Source: Ambrosia x helenae (taxonomy: Eukaryota; Streptophyta; Magnoliopsida; Asterales; Asteraceae). From it: a stretch of DNA of 64,000 nucleotides. The position numbers and the translations under genes were made by a program. The notes under the pieces are model-generated. The model was not told the DNA's origin and ran no database searches. It was given only the letters and a program-made list of their open reading frames with translations. Below, one piece after another: positions 19,586 through 31,593 of the stretch. Numbering within the stretch: the stretch's first letter is position 1; each line of letters starts with the position of its first letter. The stretch spans positions 27,361,992-27,425,991 of the forward strand of contig CM061224.1 in assembly GCA_030844895.1 (NCBI GenBank), written 5' to 3'.

Positions 19586-20314
19586 AGTGAATAATTTGCA
19601 GTTGAATTAAAGAGTGTGGAATAATGTTGTAAGTTTAGTTTTGTCTAAGCTTTTCTTTGTTTGTATCTTTTGTGTATGAAAGAAGAAGTGTCATGAAATG
19701 TAATGGATGTTATTTGTATGTTTTATAAATTGGTTGTTTTTGAAGACGGTTTATTATGGAATTTAGAATTATTTGTTTATTCAATTATGAGTTATAAAAT
19801 CCTACTTTATTGTTGTATATATTTTATTAAAGGTTCTTTTTATATATATAAAAAAACAAAAAAAAACATTAGATGTACGTAATGGTATGCAAAACGATAC
19901 GTGATAATTAAGTTGGATTTTTACTTTTAAATTAGGTTTCTAACGTGTTAACTCGCTTGATTATACCTAAAGTGAATTTAGTTATCTTAGGTTTTCAACA
20001 AGTTCTAACTTGATTTAAACCTAAGGAATATATACCTCATCGTTCGTTCCCCAGTGGCTCGTTCCCAAGTGGCGGATCCAGGAATTAACCCCTGATGCTT
20101 CAATTTTATATATACATGGCCGAACATAAAAAAATTTAATTCAGGTCGTTTTGACGGTTCGCGTCGGGTAATATTCAGGTAAAAGCACCAACATTTTCAA
20201 TGCTATCAATACAAAATGCACTAATCACAAACAACAAGATGTGAAGTATGGCAAGCTGAACCTCTATTTTCGACTAAATTTAGCCTAAAATTTAAAATGG
20301 GTCAAATAGCAACT
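19586..20314. other. Oleosin 3' region and spacer
   Basis: The first 200 bases or so are probably the 3' untranslated region. Beyond about 19850 there is AT-rich DNA with fragments typical of decayed repeats (for example GTGGCGGATCCAGG at 20071). No gene is seen. Confidence 0.5.
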
Positions 20315-20332
20315 AAACAATATGGCTCTCTA

Positions 20333-21656
20333 CTCCCAACATACTATTTCTCTTTGTTCAAAAGCCCCGAAAAAGGTGATTGCTAATTTAGAAGATTTGA
20401 TGAGGAGATTTCTTTGGAGTGGTTCGGAGGATGTGAGGAAGATGAGTTGGGTTGCGTGGGAGGTTGTCACGAAACCTATAAAAGAAGGGGGTTTAGGCAT
20501 TGCGCGTCTAGAGGTTAATAATTGTGCAATGCTGACTAAATGGCTCGCGCGATTCCATGATGAACAAGAAGCTATGTGGCGTCGAGTTGTGATGTCTATA
20601 CATGGGTCTTCTCGTTGGTGGGGCTTGTGCCGGTTAATAATGCCATCCCAGGGGTTTGGAAAAATTGCGTTAATTTCTGGAATAAATACAAGGTTGAGGG
20701 GGTGGGTTTCAATAAGATAATCCGCGGCAATGTTGGAAATGGTAGGGAAATCCGGTTTTGGTTGGACCTGTGGCTGGGCGACGACCTTTTGAAGAATAAG
20801 TACCCGAATTTGTACGTTTTAGAAAGATATAAAAGAGTCTTGCTTCATGATCGTTTGGAGGTTACAACCTTCAATCGTCGATATGTGTGGGATTGGACGA
20901 AAGCGCCGTTCACGGTTCAGGAGTTGATTGAGAAGGGAGCGTTAGAGGGGTCTCTCGACGGGTTCAGATCGTAGGTAATGAAGACTCGTGGACATGGGAG
21001 GTTGGTACTTCTAAAGATTTCGAGGTTTCGTCAATTAAAAGATGGGTGTTAAGCGCAGAGATTGGCTCGGGTAATGTTGGCTTTCAATGGAGTAAATGGG
21101 TGCCAAATAAATGTAATATATTCATGTGGAGGGCGGTTTTGGATCGTCTTCCAACAAAGGAGGCTTTGGTTAGACGGCATATTTTTATTGATGATCATAT
21201 GTGTGCTTTATGTGAAAGTTATGTAGAATCCATAGAGCATCTTTTAACCAGGTGTATAGTTTCTTTGGGAGTTTGGCATGCGGTGGCTTCTTGGTGCAAG
21301 ATCCCTCGGCCTTTTGTTTTTCATGTAAATGATTTGGTGGAGATGCATAAGGAGATCGGTGCGGCGGGGAACAAGGGATTGATTGTCCATGGGATTGTTA
21401 TCATTACTTGTTGGAGGTTATGGAGAGCTAGGAATGAGAAGATTTTCTCTAGCAAGGCTCCTAACGTGGTGGATATGGTTGCGGACATTAAGGCGTTGGG
21501 TTTTCTTTGGTACAAATATAGGTTTAAAAAAGAGGTAGTGGATTGGAATAGTTGGTGCAATTTTGATGTAACGTAACTTTGTATTGTTTTGGCTTTCGGC
21601 GTTTTTCCCCTCCTTGGGGATAGGCGTTGGGCGTGTTGTTTGGTTTAATGAAAGTC

Positions 21657-21699
<43 letters not shown>
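20333..21699 (+). mobile_element. 5'-truncated LINE (non-LTR retrotransposon) 3' end
   Basis: Flanked by an 18-bp target duplication AAACAATATGGCTCTCTA (20315-20332 and 21697-21714) and ending in a poly-A tail of about 38 bases (21662-21699). This is the product of target-primed reverse transcription. The insert holds only the 3' end of ORF2, as is usual for LINE copies truncated during insertion. Because the duplication is perfect and the tail long, the insertion looks fairly recent. Confidence 0.95.
20334..21576 (+). pseudogene. LINE ORF2 C-terminus with RT zinc-binding (zf-RVT) domain
   Basis: The open part begins just after the target duplication, so the annotated-looking ATG at 20322 is in host sequence and not a start. 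The first block (LMRRFLWSGS, MSWVAWEVVTKPIKEGGLGI) is the region following the reverse transcriptase core. The second block has GREIRFWLDLWLG and the last (21046-21576) is the zf-RVT domain with FMWRAVLDRLPT and CALCESYVESIEHLLTRC. The frame changes near 20630 and again near 20955, so it is not translatable as one protein. The reverse transcriptase catalytic core itself is absent. Confidence 0.88.
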
Positions 21700-21700
<1 letters not shown>

Positions 21701-21714
21701 AATATGGCTCTCTA

Positions 21715-22340
21715 TTTTTGGATGGAGTAAAACGAATGATGTAATGGTTATTACCCTTCCATTATGAACACTATTGAACAAAACAAAGCATTTAAAATTT
21801 GTATATGCTTAGAATTAAAATATAAGAATAAGCCCCTTGTAATTTATGACATCCAATTAGTCTTCAAATCTATGTTCAAGCCAAGTAACTGCTATTAAAA
21901 ATTGGGTATCGTTTATAAACCCTCGCCAACACCTTTAATCTATAAGTAAAAACCATATGACTAGAGGCTACATATAAATCTACCAGTAATTTCATCAAAT
22001 ACAGTTTTTTAGCAATCAACAAAAGCAAAGCTAGATCCTAATGCATAACGACGCAAAATATAACAAATCTTAACCGAAAAAAAGATAATTCAACAGGAAT
22101 ACATACATGTCCAACGATTATGGCAGAGTGAGGGGGTCACTTGATTAAGAGAGGAACATAGGGGTTGTGTGGTTGATAGAGGCTGGACGAGGGTAGGGTG
22201 TTTTGAAATCTGGACTGTGTATCAAGTGTGAAGGCTGGATAAGTAAAAATCCTAACTTGGTTTTGAATTTAAAAGAAAAAATAAAGCAGGAAAATAAAAA
22301 GAACAAGGGACAGGACTCGAACTGGGAATCTATAGGTTAG
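21715..22340. other. Spacer, no gene seen
   Basis: AT-rich sequence with no recognisable coding or repeat structure. Confidence 0.5.
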
Positions 22341-22499
22341 AAAGGGCAGGATAAACCATTGGGGTGCTCACAAGATTTGATAAGGGTTCCCTGGGGTTCG
22401 TGGAGATTTTCTATGTATATTAACACTAAAAATTTTAAACCAAACAGGTTCCTAGGAGCCCCCATCTTACGCAATAGATCCGCCCTTGTCATTCCCCAA

Positions 22500-22543
22500 C
22501 ACCGCCCGCCGCCACCGATAGCCATGGGGATTTGCCACCCCCA

Positions 22544-22574
<31 letters not shown>

Positions 22575-22745
22575 ACCCAATAGCCATGGGCGTTGACCCT
22601 TTTGAGGGTACATCTTTTACACCCCACCCCCCACTCCACACACACCCCAATAGCCATGGGCGTTGACCCTTTCGAGGGTACATCTTTTACAACCCCCCCC
22701 CCCCCCAATAGGCATGGGCGTTGACCCCTTCGAGGGCACATCTTT
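22500..22745. repeat. C-rich low-complexity DNA with three copies of a 35-bp block
   Basis: The block ATGGGCGTTGACCC..TT(T/C)GAGGG(T/C)ACATCTTTT occurs three times (about 22584, 22657 and 22711), separated by C-runs. A C-run followed by (CA)n lies at about 22541-22576. Glycine- and proline-rich ORFs here reflect composition. Confidence 0.85.
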
Positions 22746-22760
22746 TTTTTTCAAAGCTCC

Positions 22761-24112
22761 TCAATGCCCCAACACCACCCCATGTGTTTTTTGGATGTTT
22801 TTTTTTGTTTACCGCCAGGTGTTTTTTTTTTATGTAAAGAGCAAAGTTCATATGGCCTACGTATGACGTCATGTAGTCTAAAGACAACTATATCCATGTT
22901 TATTATGTTTGGAGCGACGTGTTTAATTCACTATATCCATGTTTAGTGTGTTTGGATTTAATTCATTTAATTAAACGGGCTGTAGTTAATCCGTTTAAAA
23001 CTAAAGTAAAAGAAAGTATGTAATTCAACATGTTTCAAGTTTAATTATAACCTGCCAGTAACTGGTACTCCTGAAACCAGGGTATACATGATACCCGACA
23101 GGTAATTACGGTCCAGTAATAACTTGATATATATTAACGGGTTTTAGGGCTTTAGGCTGGATATGAGACAAGATTTTAGTGGGGTAGAGCTGGATTATAC
23201 ATGATATCCAGATGGGATTTAAGCTGGATATGGGCCAAGATTCTCTAGTCATGTATAGAGGTGGATTACCTAGAATGGATTACCTGATCAACCCCTACAA
23301 CTACAACCTGCCAATGATTACCCGATTGCCCTGTTTACGTAAACAGTTAAACGGGAGGCGCCAACCACTGATTTTAGACCAAGTTTTAGACCTAACAAGA
23401 ATGTAACTTTTAATTTCTTATTCTAGTTTTAAAACAAGTAGATGGATTAACCTGTTTAATTAAACAAGTTAAACAAACCAAACATATATCTGACCCTTAC
23501 ATAAACAAATTAAAAATTGAGTAATCGGTAACCAGAAAAACGATAGTCAAACCTCACCAAGCCATGTGGGTTACGATTTTAACCTATGTACACACACATG
23601 GCACACATCAAACTAACTCCGCACTTGTAAGTTCCTCTTTGTTTTTCTTTTCTACAACACGCATTTATTTTGTTACAAGTTGCACACAATGAAGTAGCAG
23701 TAAAACCTACCTGGCAGTCATCAAACTTACTAATTTCTATACACTTCACCTCATGAAGGAGTTCCTGCTTGCTTCGTGAGAAACACCTAGCGCCGACTAG
23801 ATAAAATAAAACTGCTTGTTAGATACATGTTTCATTTGAATTAATGGTAGCAAGTTGGGCGGGTTAGGTACCAGGTCAAAACAAGTAAGATCTTAATGTG
23901 CTGAAACAGATTTAATCGGGTTGGGTTAGGCCGCAAGCACCTTTTATGTGAATATCAATTTTACGCAATAAAAAAATGAATCTTTGATATCATTTGATCA
24001 GTTTATGTTATAGGCGATTTTTTTTTATTTGGCCAGTTAGATAAAACGTAAACCCAAATCGACTCATTCATAAGTAAACGAGTCAAAGCTTTCAACTCTA
24101 CTTTGAACAATA
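22761..24112. other. Intergenic repeat-like DNA, 3' flank of the GT14 gene
   Basis: Contains an imperfect inverted pair (TGTTTGGATTTAATTCATTT near 22947 and TTTAATTAAACAAGTTAAAC near 23457) that could be the ends of a decayed MITE of about 540 bp. Repeated ATACATGATA-type motifs occur near 23085-23205. No gene is seen. Confidence 0.4.
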
Positions 24113-26681
24113 TTATGTGAACGTTCTATCTATAATTACCATTTTAAGAAGACGCATGGCAGCAGGCCGAGTGAATTTCCTAGCAAAAAGGAAGCAAGGA
24201 GACGGTTTTCCCTTGCTGGTGCACCATTCTCTTCGGTATTCTGTCTCGTAGTAGATATTGTCAATATCCTGAAAATTAGAATGCAAGAAAGATATACGGT
24301 GTCAAAGTGTAAATACCAAAAGTAGTGATATTGTTCACCTAAAGAATCATGCTGCAGTGTTCGGAGCTGGCATAGCATAGCATTATCAATAACTAAGAAC
24401 TCATAAGATGCAGATAACAAAATGGGCTAGTTGGTCAAAATGGTTCAAGATGAAACAAGTCATTTCTTAGTACGAGTTGTAACAGACAAGTTGGGTTGGG
24501 TTGGGTCGTCCAACAAACACCTTCTTTTCCTTTTTGTTTAATCTTTTTTCTATAATAACTAATAGTTAATTATGATTATAATTTATGGATACAATATTAT
24601 TACATATAGCATTCTAAATCTCTAAATATAACAATGTTGGGGTTGTGTGCATCCATAATAGGACTTAAGTGATTTTCAACATGTTTGTAGTGTTCCCATT
24701 GTAGCTAAAGTTTTAAATTTGACCCATTAAGATCATACACGGCAAAATCTAAAATCTATCCATTTATAAGTAAACGTGTAAGTTAACCTCTAGCATATGA
24801 TCAAGTTCACCATTAAGTGGAGAGTTCATATAAATGATATAAATGGATCCAACCCGCTTAAATGAAACTTCGTCAGCATTAAGATTATACACGGCCAAAT
24901 CTATCTGAATAGCCAAAAATAAAGTGGACAAAAGGTAACCTGTAAAATTTTCTCCAACAATACCATGAAACGGAGCATTGTATCACGATAAATATAGCAT
25001 AAACTTTTAAAAAACACTAGTGACAGAAAGTGGTCTTAGTATGATGATAAGTTGTGAATATGTTCATGAATTTATGGTCTTTACCTTAATAGATTGAACA
25101 AGCGTGGGAGTAGCATCAGCCAATTTGTAGGTCACGGGATGCCATCCTTGCCTCTCACGACCTTTGCTTGATGAGATATCCCATGACGTGTGAGTTAAGC
25201 TCCTCCTTGTGAGTTCACCTTCAAGGCCTTTTTGCTGATTATAGTAAGCCGAAATTTAGAGATCATGAACATAAATGGCAAATAGAATTAGTTGCTTGTT
25301 ATTCTTAAAGATAGAAGCTACAGAGAGAATGATAACATGAACATACTGCAAGTAATGTTGCGACATAATGTTCATCAGGTATGCAATTATGCTCCTTTGA
25401 ATTATCAGCCGGCTGCAATGAAATAATAAAAAGATTTATTAGTGATGATCTTCTTTGAGAAGAAACTGCAATTAGTTTTCTTGTTATTTGTTTTTCATCA
25501 TTGAACTCATCAACAAAATTCTCTTTCAGTTGACAATATGACTAACCATAAATATATTTAAAAGGCAATCAGCAGAACGGAATCATGGAATCAATTAATA
25601 AACCCTATAAAAAATAATTAAAGAAACTAAAATATATACTCACAACAGGCCGATCCCGCCAAAACTCAGGTAGTGATTTCCTCTGTAGGAAAGAAAAAAA
25701 AAAGGTCACTAATTAACCAATAAAATGAAAGGCAATTTCATATGCAACTTTTCATGTCTTTCGGTTAGTAAAGCAAAATGGACACCAACAATTGCAAAAA
25801 TAATTGTATGGTACCACTTGCCTGGCAATGCTGCTGGAACATAGGAAAAACAACATCATCTTTTACAATAATCTCTGCATGCTTTCTAGTCAAAATCACC
25901 CACTGTAATTAAGGTAATATCAGTAAACAAAAGGTTACTCAGATTGCAAGTTAACGACCATCACAAAAACAGGATGCGGGACGGTTTTCTGGGCAGCAGT
26001 GATACCTGAGAGCCTTTCCTCCATTGCTTGGCAGGAATAACTGGATCCATTTTAGGGTTGTAACGACCTTCCTTTTTATCAGCAAAGCTGCTTAATTTTA
26101 AGTTAATAGTAAAATAAAAGGTAAGATTATGTAACGTAATGCTACAATTCTAAAAGAAGATATTTTCTTGACATTCATGTTTGTAACCAAAAACAAGTAG
26201 CTGAAAGCCTGAAACCATGCAGCTTAAGCTGTTAAGCATAAGAATTACCTGTCGACGAAGCTAGTTGAAGTTGACATTATGTAATCGTATGTGTAGCTGA
26301 AGTTGTACAGAGGAATACAGCTGGAAAAAAGATAAAGAAACTCTTAGGAAGGATGGTAATAGATTGATCCATTAAATGTTGTAACATTTATACATTATAG
26401 TATATTACAATGATATTAACTTGAATAGAGTTCTTTAAGTTATTTACAGAAATAATATTCACCTGTCTGAAAGGAAAGCAAATCGTTCATTAGAAGGATC
26501 CATAAGTGCATGTTGAAGCAAAATAATCTCAGCTTGTATCATGCTTGCTTCTCCCCAATATATCTAAAAAGAGGCATATAGACTACATATGAATATAGTA
26601 TTAGTGACTAAGGTTTGAGCAAACTTTGAAGTCTATCTAACCCTCAAACTAACCAAAAGGTACAAATGAATTATCATCATG

Positions 26682-26721
<40 letters not shown>

Positions 26722-28189
26722 TCAAGCATTGAATTCAGGGAGACGATATGACTAACCTGTATACTATTATTAACCTGCCGGTCCAAAAAATAAGTAGATC
26801 TTGTTGTCAATTTGTTAAGTAGGAAACCTGGCCTAGAATGAACATAAATTGAAAAACAGTTTGCATTTCCTCCCTGGATACAAGGAAAAAAATTTATAAT
26901 GTAAGAACATACATTTCAATTACAATGACGTTATCAAGAGCATACATGCATACTTAGGCATATCTCCATGACAAATTGACAACACAGTACAAGACTCATG
27001 ACCCGATGTCTACGATCTATCTTATGCACAAACCTTGATCTAAAAAGTCTAAAATTCCCTTTCATATATAGCATTTGTGTAATCATATTTTAACCCCTGA
27101 TGGTACCATTGAATAATCACAAAACAGACTGTCAAAATACCCTTCAAGTGTGACAAAGTAAGTGAAAATCATGGACCCAAAGCAACTAACACCAGCAGCT
27201 TGTATCAATAGATTATGTAGAAATAGAGCATTTTAGCTCAAAATGTGCACATCTAAAATATCCAACAGAGATAAAACTTGCCATTAATATACTAAAAATA
27301 AAAATCCTATATGCAACACTTGTCACCTGAGTTTGTACAACTTTTCATCCTCTATCATCTACATTCATGGTAGCTATTTCCAAACAACTGAGCATAGTTA
27401 CCACATACAAACAAACTCAAAAACATCTATTTAAGTGATTTGACCCAAACTGTAGGAATCTAAGGGCAAAGTGCTGTACGCCTTCTGTTCACAAAGTACA
27501 TGTGTCCTTTTGTCTATAAAATTTAATTTCTAAAAGCTCATAATCCAAACCATATACATTCATATTTCATTACATATTAGTAGACACAACTACAGGTTTG
27601 TTTATAATTTTTGTTAGCCAATGGTTATTTTATAATATTCATTAGTGCAGGGGTTTTATGTGTAATTATGTAACCTTAGCTCCCAGGCAGGGGTACAAAC
27701 AAGCAGGGCAGCTCGCAAGCTACTTGAGATCAGCTCGATAAAAAGCTCGAAACCAGCCGAGGCGCAAAACAAAGCTCGTTTATTGATCGAGCCCAATCTC
27801 AAGCCTGGCATATGAAGCTCGTCAAGCATTATCGAGCCTTGGTTTAATATTAGTTTAATTAATAATTAATAATATTTACCCCTCGGAGTAAGTTGCTTTA
27901 GTAAATGAGAAGTCCCAAGCTTATTTAAACTTGTTTACAAGCCGAGCGAGCCCAAACATAAAAATAAGCTTGTTTTAGTAAACGAGCATGAGTGCTTCAT
28001 TTATCAAGCTGGCAAGCCTAACGAGCTTTATATTTATATTATCTTTATGTAATATATTAACTAATAAATACTAAACAAGCGGAACACAAGCTTTGAAAAC
28101 CGAATGAGCCAAGCTTGAGCTATCGTAACTTAAAACAACAAACATAATAATAAGAGAATTATATGAATGAAGTAATGAACTCAACCGAG

Positions 28190-28251
<62 letters not shown>

Positions 28252-28501
28252 GTACCTCGAAGAATTGATGCCAAACGAGGTCTAACGGAAGCCGATTTCG
28301 AGCTATAAATAAGAAGGCGATTTTAGGTTTTCGATCAAACAGAGAAAATGTCGAAGAAGAAGAAGAAGAAGCAATTCGAGTATAGTGTGCTTCCATTAAC
28401 CAAAGAGTGGAGAAACATAAACATATTAAAAGCAGAACAATAACAAACGCCTTCGTCTTCCATTTGTGCCGTAACTTAGCAGAAACGGCCTTTCGTTTCA
28501 T
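24113..28501 (-). CDS. GT14-family (core-2/I-branching, BC10-like) glycosyltransferase, 10 exons
   Basis: I placed ten exons by splice signals and frame: 28501-28256, 26873-26757, 26563-26463, 26320-26249, 26087-26006, 25902-25822, 25682-25644, 25412-25347, 25234-25085 and 24268-24113. They total 1110 bases and join without a stop into 369 residues. Residues about 17-37 form a single membrane anchor, giving a type II Golgi topology. The catalytic region follows: PKIAFLFIARNRLPLDLVWH (59-78), GGNANCFSIYVHSRPGF, YWGEASMIQAEIILLQ, NERFAFLSDSCIPLYNF, WVILTRKHAEII, CIPDEHYVATLLA and TRRSLTHTSWD. Plant GT14 proteins of this BC10/DUF266 group are Golgi enzymes linked to cell-wall or arabinogalactan glycosylation; the acceptor cannot be told from sequence. 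The intron after 25822 uses a GC donor (CAG|GCAAGT). Intron 1 is 1.4 kb and repeat-laden. The gene looks intact. Confidence 0.93.
26687..26720. repeat. (CA)n microsatellite in GT14 intron 2
   Basis: About sixteen CA units, located 37 bases downstream on the minus strand of exon 2. Confidence 0.97.
27680..28100. repeat. Repeat insertion inside GT14 intron 1
   Basis: A GC-richer island full of AGCTCG motifs (GGGCAGCTCGCAAGC, CAGCTCGATAAAAAGCTCG, AAGCTCGTTTATTG) starting near GGGGTACAAACAAGC. It resembles plant non-autonomous DNA elements whose ends read GGGGTxCAAACGAGC, but I could not fix both ends or a target duplication. Confidence 0.45.
28192..28252. repeat. (AAT)n microsatellite abutting the GT14 exon 1 donor
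   Basis: Nearly perfect run of about 19 AAT units. On the minus strand it starts within three to five bases of the exon 1 splice donor GAG|GTACTT. Confidence 0.97.
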
Positions 28502-28526
28502 CGAACAACAGTTTCAAATTCTGAAC

Positions 28527-28565
28527 TTAATCAACATGTTTAAACCAAAAACGACACCGTTTCAT
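28527..28565 (-). promoter_or_regulatory. Short upstream ORF before the GT14 start
   Basis: A 12-codon reading frame ATG to TAA ends 25 bases before the GT14 start codon at 28501. A second upstream ATG overlaps it in another frame. If the transcript begins farther upstream, these would lower translation of the main frame. The transcription start is not known from sequence. Confidence 0.35.
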
Positions 28566-28798
28566 CTAGCGGTTTTGAGAATTAACAGGATTAAGATCCA
28601 GAACTGGAGATTGGAAGCTCCGGTGAGATGGTTGTGAGTGGAGTAAGTGAAGAATATAATGGATTATTATGGTGGAGGTTAATGGAGACCACCAGACGCC
28701 ATTAATGGCGACCAAGTAAGGTCATGGCCAATGGGTTGTTCGTGACCCGTCTTAATCGGGTGATCCGACGTCGCTTTTAACTTTTGGAAGAACTAGTA

Positions 28799-29335
28799 CT
28801 AGTTTTTATCCCGGGAGCGTCCCGGGTTGAAATATCTAATATGACATATTTATAAGTATATGATCGGGTATATAGTTCGGGTATTTGGGTATGTTGTTTC
28901 GGGTAATCGGGTCGGGTATCATCTAATCCCAGACCCGACCCAAACCAACAATTTTTTTTAAACCCATCACAATACCTGTCGGGTTACAAAAAATAGTCGT
29001 TTTTTTCTCCGTTTTTTTATATAGCACTATGGTACTCGTTGGAAAGATAATAAAACGCTCGTTAATTTGGTGTAATTTTTTTTCTTTAAAAAATCTTGTA
29101 TATAAAAGATATTAACGTTTAAAAGTTATGGGAAGAAACATGAGAGAGAAAAATAATAAAGGTTTAATATTTAGATTTAGTAGATTAGGTATTTAATAGA
29201 TTAAGTTAAAGATTATTTATTCCTTTTTTTTAATTGGTTTACACTTGTCACATCACATCCTATGTGGCATCTTTCAAAGGAGAGATTGCATAAGATTATG
29301 ACATGTAGGATTTCCCTCTTTGCAATATATATATA
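28799..29335 (-). mobile_element. Helitron-like element C
   Basis: On the minus strand the 3' end has a hairpin CCCGGGACGCTCCCGGG followed by ATAAAAACTAG, the Helitron 3' signature. The interior shares a block of about 150 bp (AATAGTCGTTTTTTTCTCCG ... AAAACGCTCGTTAATTTGG) with the next element. The 5' end is inferred to abut the 3' end of that element at about 29335. No Rep/helicase gene is present. Confidence 0.55.
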
Positions 29336-29990
29336 CTAGATTATACCCCGGGAACCTTCCGGGGTTGAGAAATCTAATATGACATATTAATCTTACACAT
29401 AAAATAGAATGATACGCTTTACAGTTACATGCAGGAAAGCTTCGGGTAGCACCTAACCTAAAACAATTAAAAATGTATCTCCAATGTTAACTCCTAACCT
29501 TAAACAATGTATAAATCTAATATTAATATCTAACATAAAACAATGTATAACTCCAATGCTAACGCATGTTGAAAATAGAATTCATATATACCGAAACATA
29601 ATTAGTGACTTGTCTATACATGATTAATGATTTACCTGAACACTTTGTGTTTTTTTTTTCCTGTATGAACAGAATCCTACAAAAAAATAGTCGTTTTTTT
29701 CTCCGTTTTTTATATAACACTATGGTACTCGTTGGAAAGAGAATAAAACGCTCGTTAATTTGGCGTAATTTTTTTTCTTTAAAAAATCTCGTATATAAAA
29801 GATATTAAGTTTTAAAAATTATGAGAGGAAACATAAAAGATAAGAGAGAAAAATTCAATTTTGTTTTTAAATTCTTTTTTTTCTATAATATCTCAATGCC
29901 ACATGGGATGACACATGGCACACTCAAAAAAGAGAATGTCTCTTTGAATGCCATGTCATTAAAATGGCTTTGGTTTATTATATGTATAGA
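29336..29990 (-). mobile_element. Helitron-like element D, head-to-tail with C
   Basis: The 3' end has the hairpin CCCCGGAAGGTTCCCGGGG followed by TATAATCTAG. The 5' end starts TCTATACATATAATAAACC, a typical Helitron 5' terminus. The interior is homologous to element C (28985-29150 against 29677-29850). It is non-autonomous and has no TIR or target duplication, as expected for Helitrons. Confidence 0.62.
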
Positions 29991-30585
29991 TTTGCGTCGT
30001 GGGCGTTGCCCCGCGGACACGTACGTAACCTTGTAAGAATAAATATAATTGCAGAAAAAGGCCATCTGTGGGACCCGAACGCACGAACACGTGGTTAAAA
30101 GGTAGGCGCGCTACGAACTGAGCTAGAACGAACGGTGGTCGACACACGATTCGTAAACAATGCATAAAAAATCCGTACCTAAGAATAAGCACGTAAGGAA
30201 ATCGTTTTTTAGTAAAAGAGTAAAAGAATTAACATTATTACTTTTAACCAGACTAATTTTCGAGAACGTTATGTCGAACATGAATTTAAACTGTCTACGT
30301 TGAACCCTGAAAAAGAATTTCTACCGCTTACGTCAAAACTTTATGTTGTACCGACACCTATATAAAAAAACACGTGACGAAGTCTTTATTTTAGTGAAAG
30401 AATTAAAATACGGGATAAACTTGAACCGTTGGAAAGTAAAGGGGGTCTAAAGGACATTTTATAAACTTGTTATAAACTAAAAGGGTTGAAAATGTAATAT
30501 ATACAAACTTAAGGGTTTTTTTGTTTGTGCTTTGATGGCCACGTCGCTGAAGTCGCTTTCACTGACTTTCTCATTTCATAGTATG
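29991..30585 (-). mobile_element. Possible Helitron-like element E
   Basis: The 3' end carries CCGCGGGGCAACGCCCACGA and abuts the 5' end of element D. The inferred 5' end is near TACATACTATGAAATGAG. The interior holds a tRNA-like segment at 30070-30128. The ends are less clear than those of element D. Confidence 0.4.
30070..30128 (-). ncRNA. tRNA-derived segment (SINE-like or tRNA pseudogene)
   Basis: On the minus strand there is an A-box-like TAGCTCAGTTCGTAGCGC and about 36 bases later a B-box-like GCGTTCGGGTCCCA, spaced as in a tRNA. The middle, CCTTTTAACC, resembles the anticodon loop of tRNA-Lys (UUU). The anticodon and acceptor stems do not pair well, so it is not a functional tRNA. It may be a pseudogene or the head of a SINE. 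Confidence 0.45.
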
Positions 30586-30599
30586 TATAATAAAACCTT

Positions 30600-31590
30600 G
30601 GGTCTGTTAATGGATCGATCAGGTGTAGTTGTTAAATATACCTAAACTGTTACTTGGTTAGCACTTGATAAATGAGTGTTCACTTGACGGCCTAAGTCTA
30701 CCAAGCTTCTATAGATCAAATTCGAACTTAAAATCAAATGGCTTCAAGCTTCTATTTTTATTTTCTCATGCCAGTCAACCAATTGATAGAGACAGGTCAA
30801 GGTACTCTTAGGAATAATTGTTTGATTAAATTATTAAATCATAACATTATTTGGGTTGTGACTCTCCGGCATAGTATTCATATAACATATTAATTTTTTT
30901 TAAATAATAAAACCATAATAATAAGATACTTAATTTTAAAAAAATAAAATACTCGTTTTTATGTACTTTTATAGAAGAATAAAATATTATGTATGAAAAA
31001 AATGAGATCGCTTAAACATCGCGAGGGTATTTTTTGTGTTTATATTTCTACTTTCTCTTAGAAATTATTTATGTTTAAGTTACCTAGATATGACATTATT
31101 TATTTATTAATTGTTTTTACGATATAATTAGTACAAGTATAAACTTTAAAGTTATTGTTGATAAAAGCATACATGAAAGCAAATTTGTTAAGGTCAAGTA
31201 ACATACTAACATTGATGGAATAGTAGACAAGTTATATTGATGAAATACAAGGATATAATAGAACCATGTTTATATTTCAATTGTTTTATCGTAGGATATT
31301 ATGTCATGTCATGGTGATATTGTAACGATGTGAATTTTGAAATTCAATGTTGGTTTTCATTGTTGGGAATTCATGGTCTATCCGTGGCTTGTATGCGTGA
31401 AGGATGGTTAGGAGGTTGCTTGGAGTGCAAGACAGGCTATTAGTCAGTTTATGAATAATTGTCTTAGTGGTCCTAATTGAGTTACAATAGGATGCGTAAA
31501 AGATAATTGTTGTGGAATTGATTAATTAGGTTTACCGTGATAATCAATTTCCGATTTTGTGTATCCTCTGTTCTAATTAACTCTTTATTC
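30600..31590. other. AT-rich spacer, no gene seen
   Basis: No coding or repeat structure was recognised. Confidence 0.5.
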
Positions 31591-31593
31591 ACA

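Noticed and set aside
20322..20332. ATG as start of a plus-strand protein
   Set aside because: It lies in the LINE target duplication (repeated after the poly-A), so it is host DNA fused by chance to the LINE frame.
22337..22887. Gly-, Cys- and Pro-rich ORFs
   Set aside because: Produced by C-runs and CA repeats; no conserved domain.
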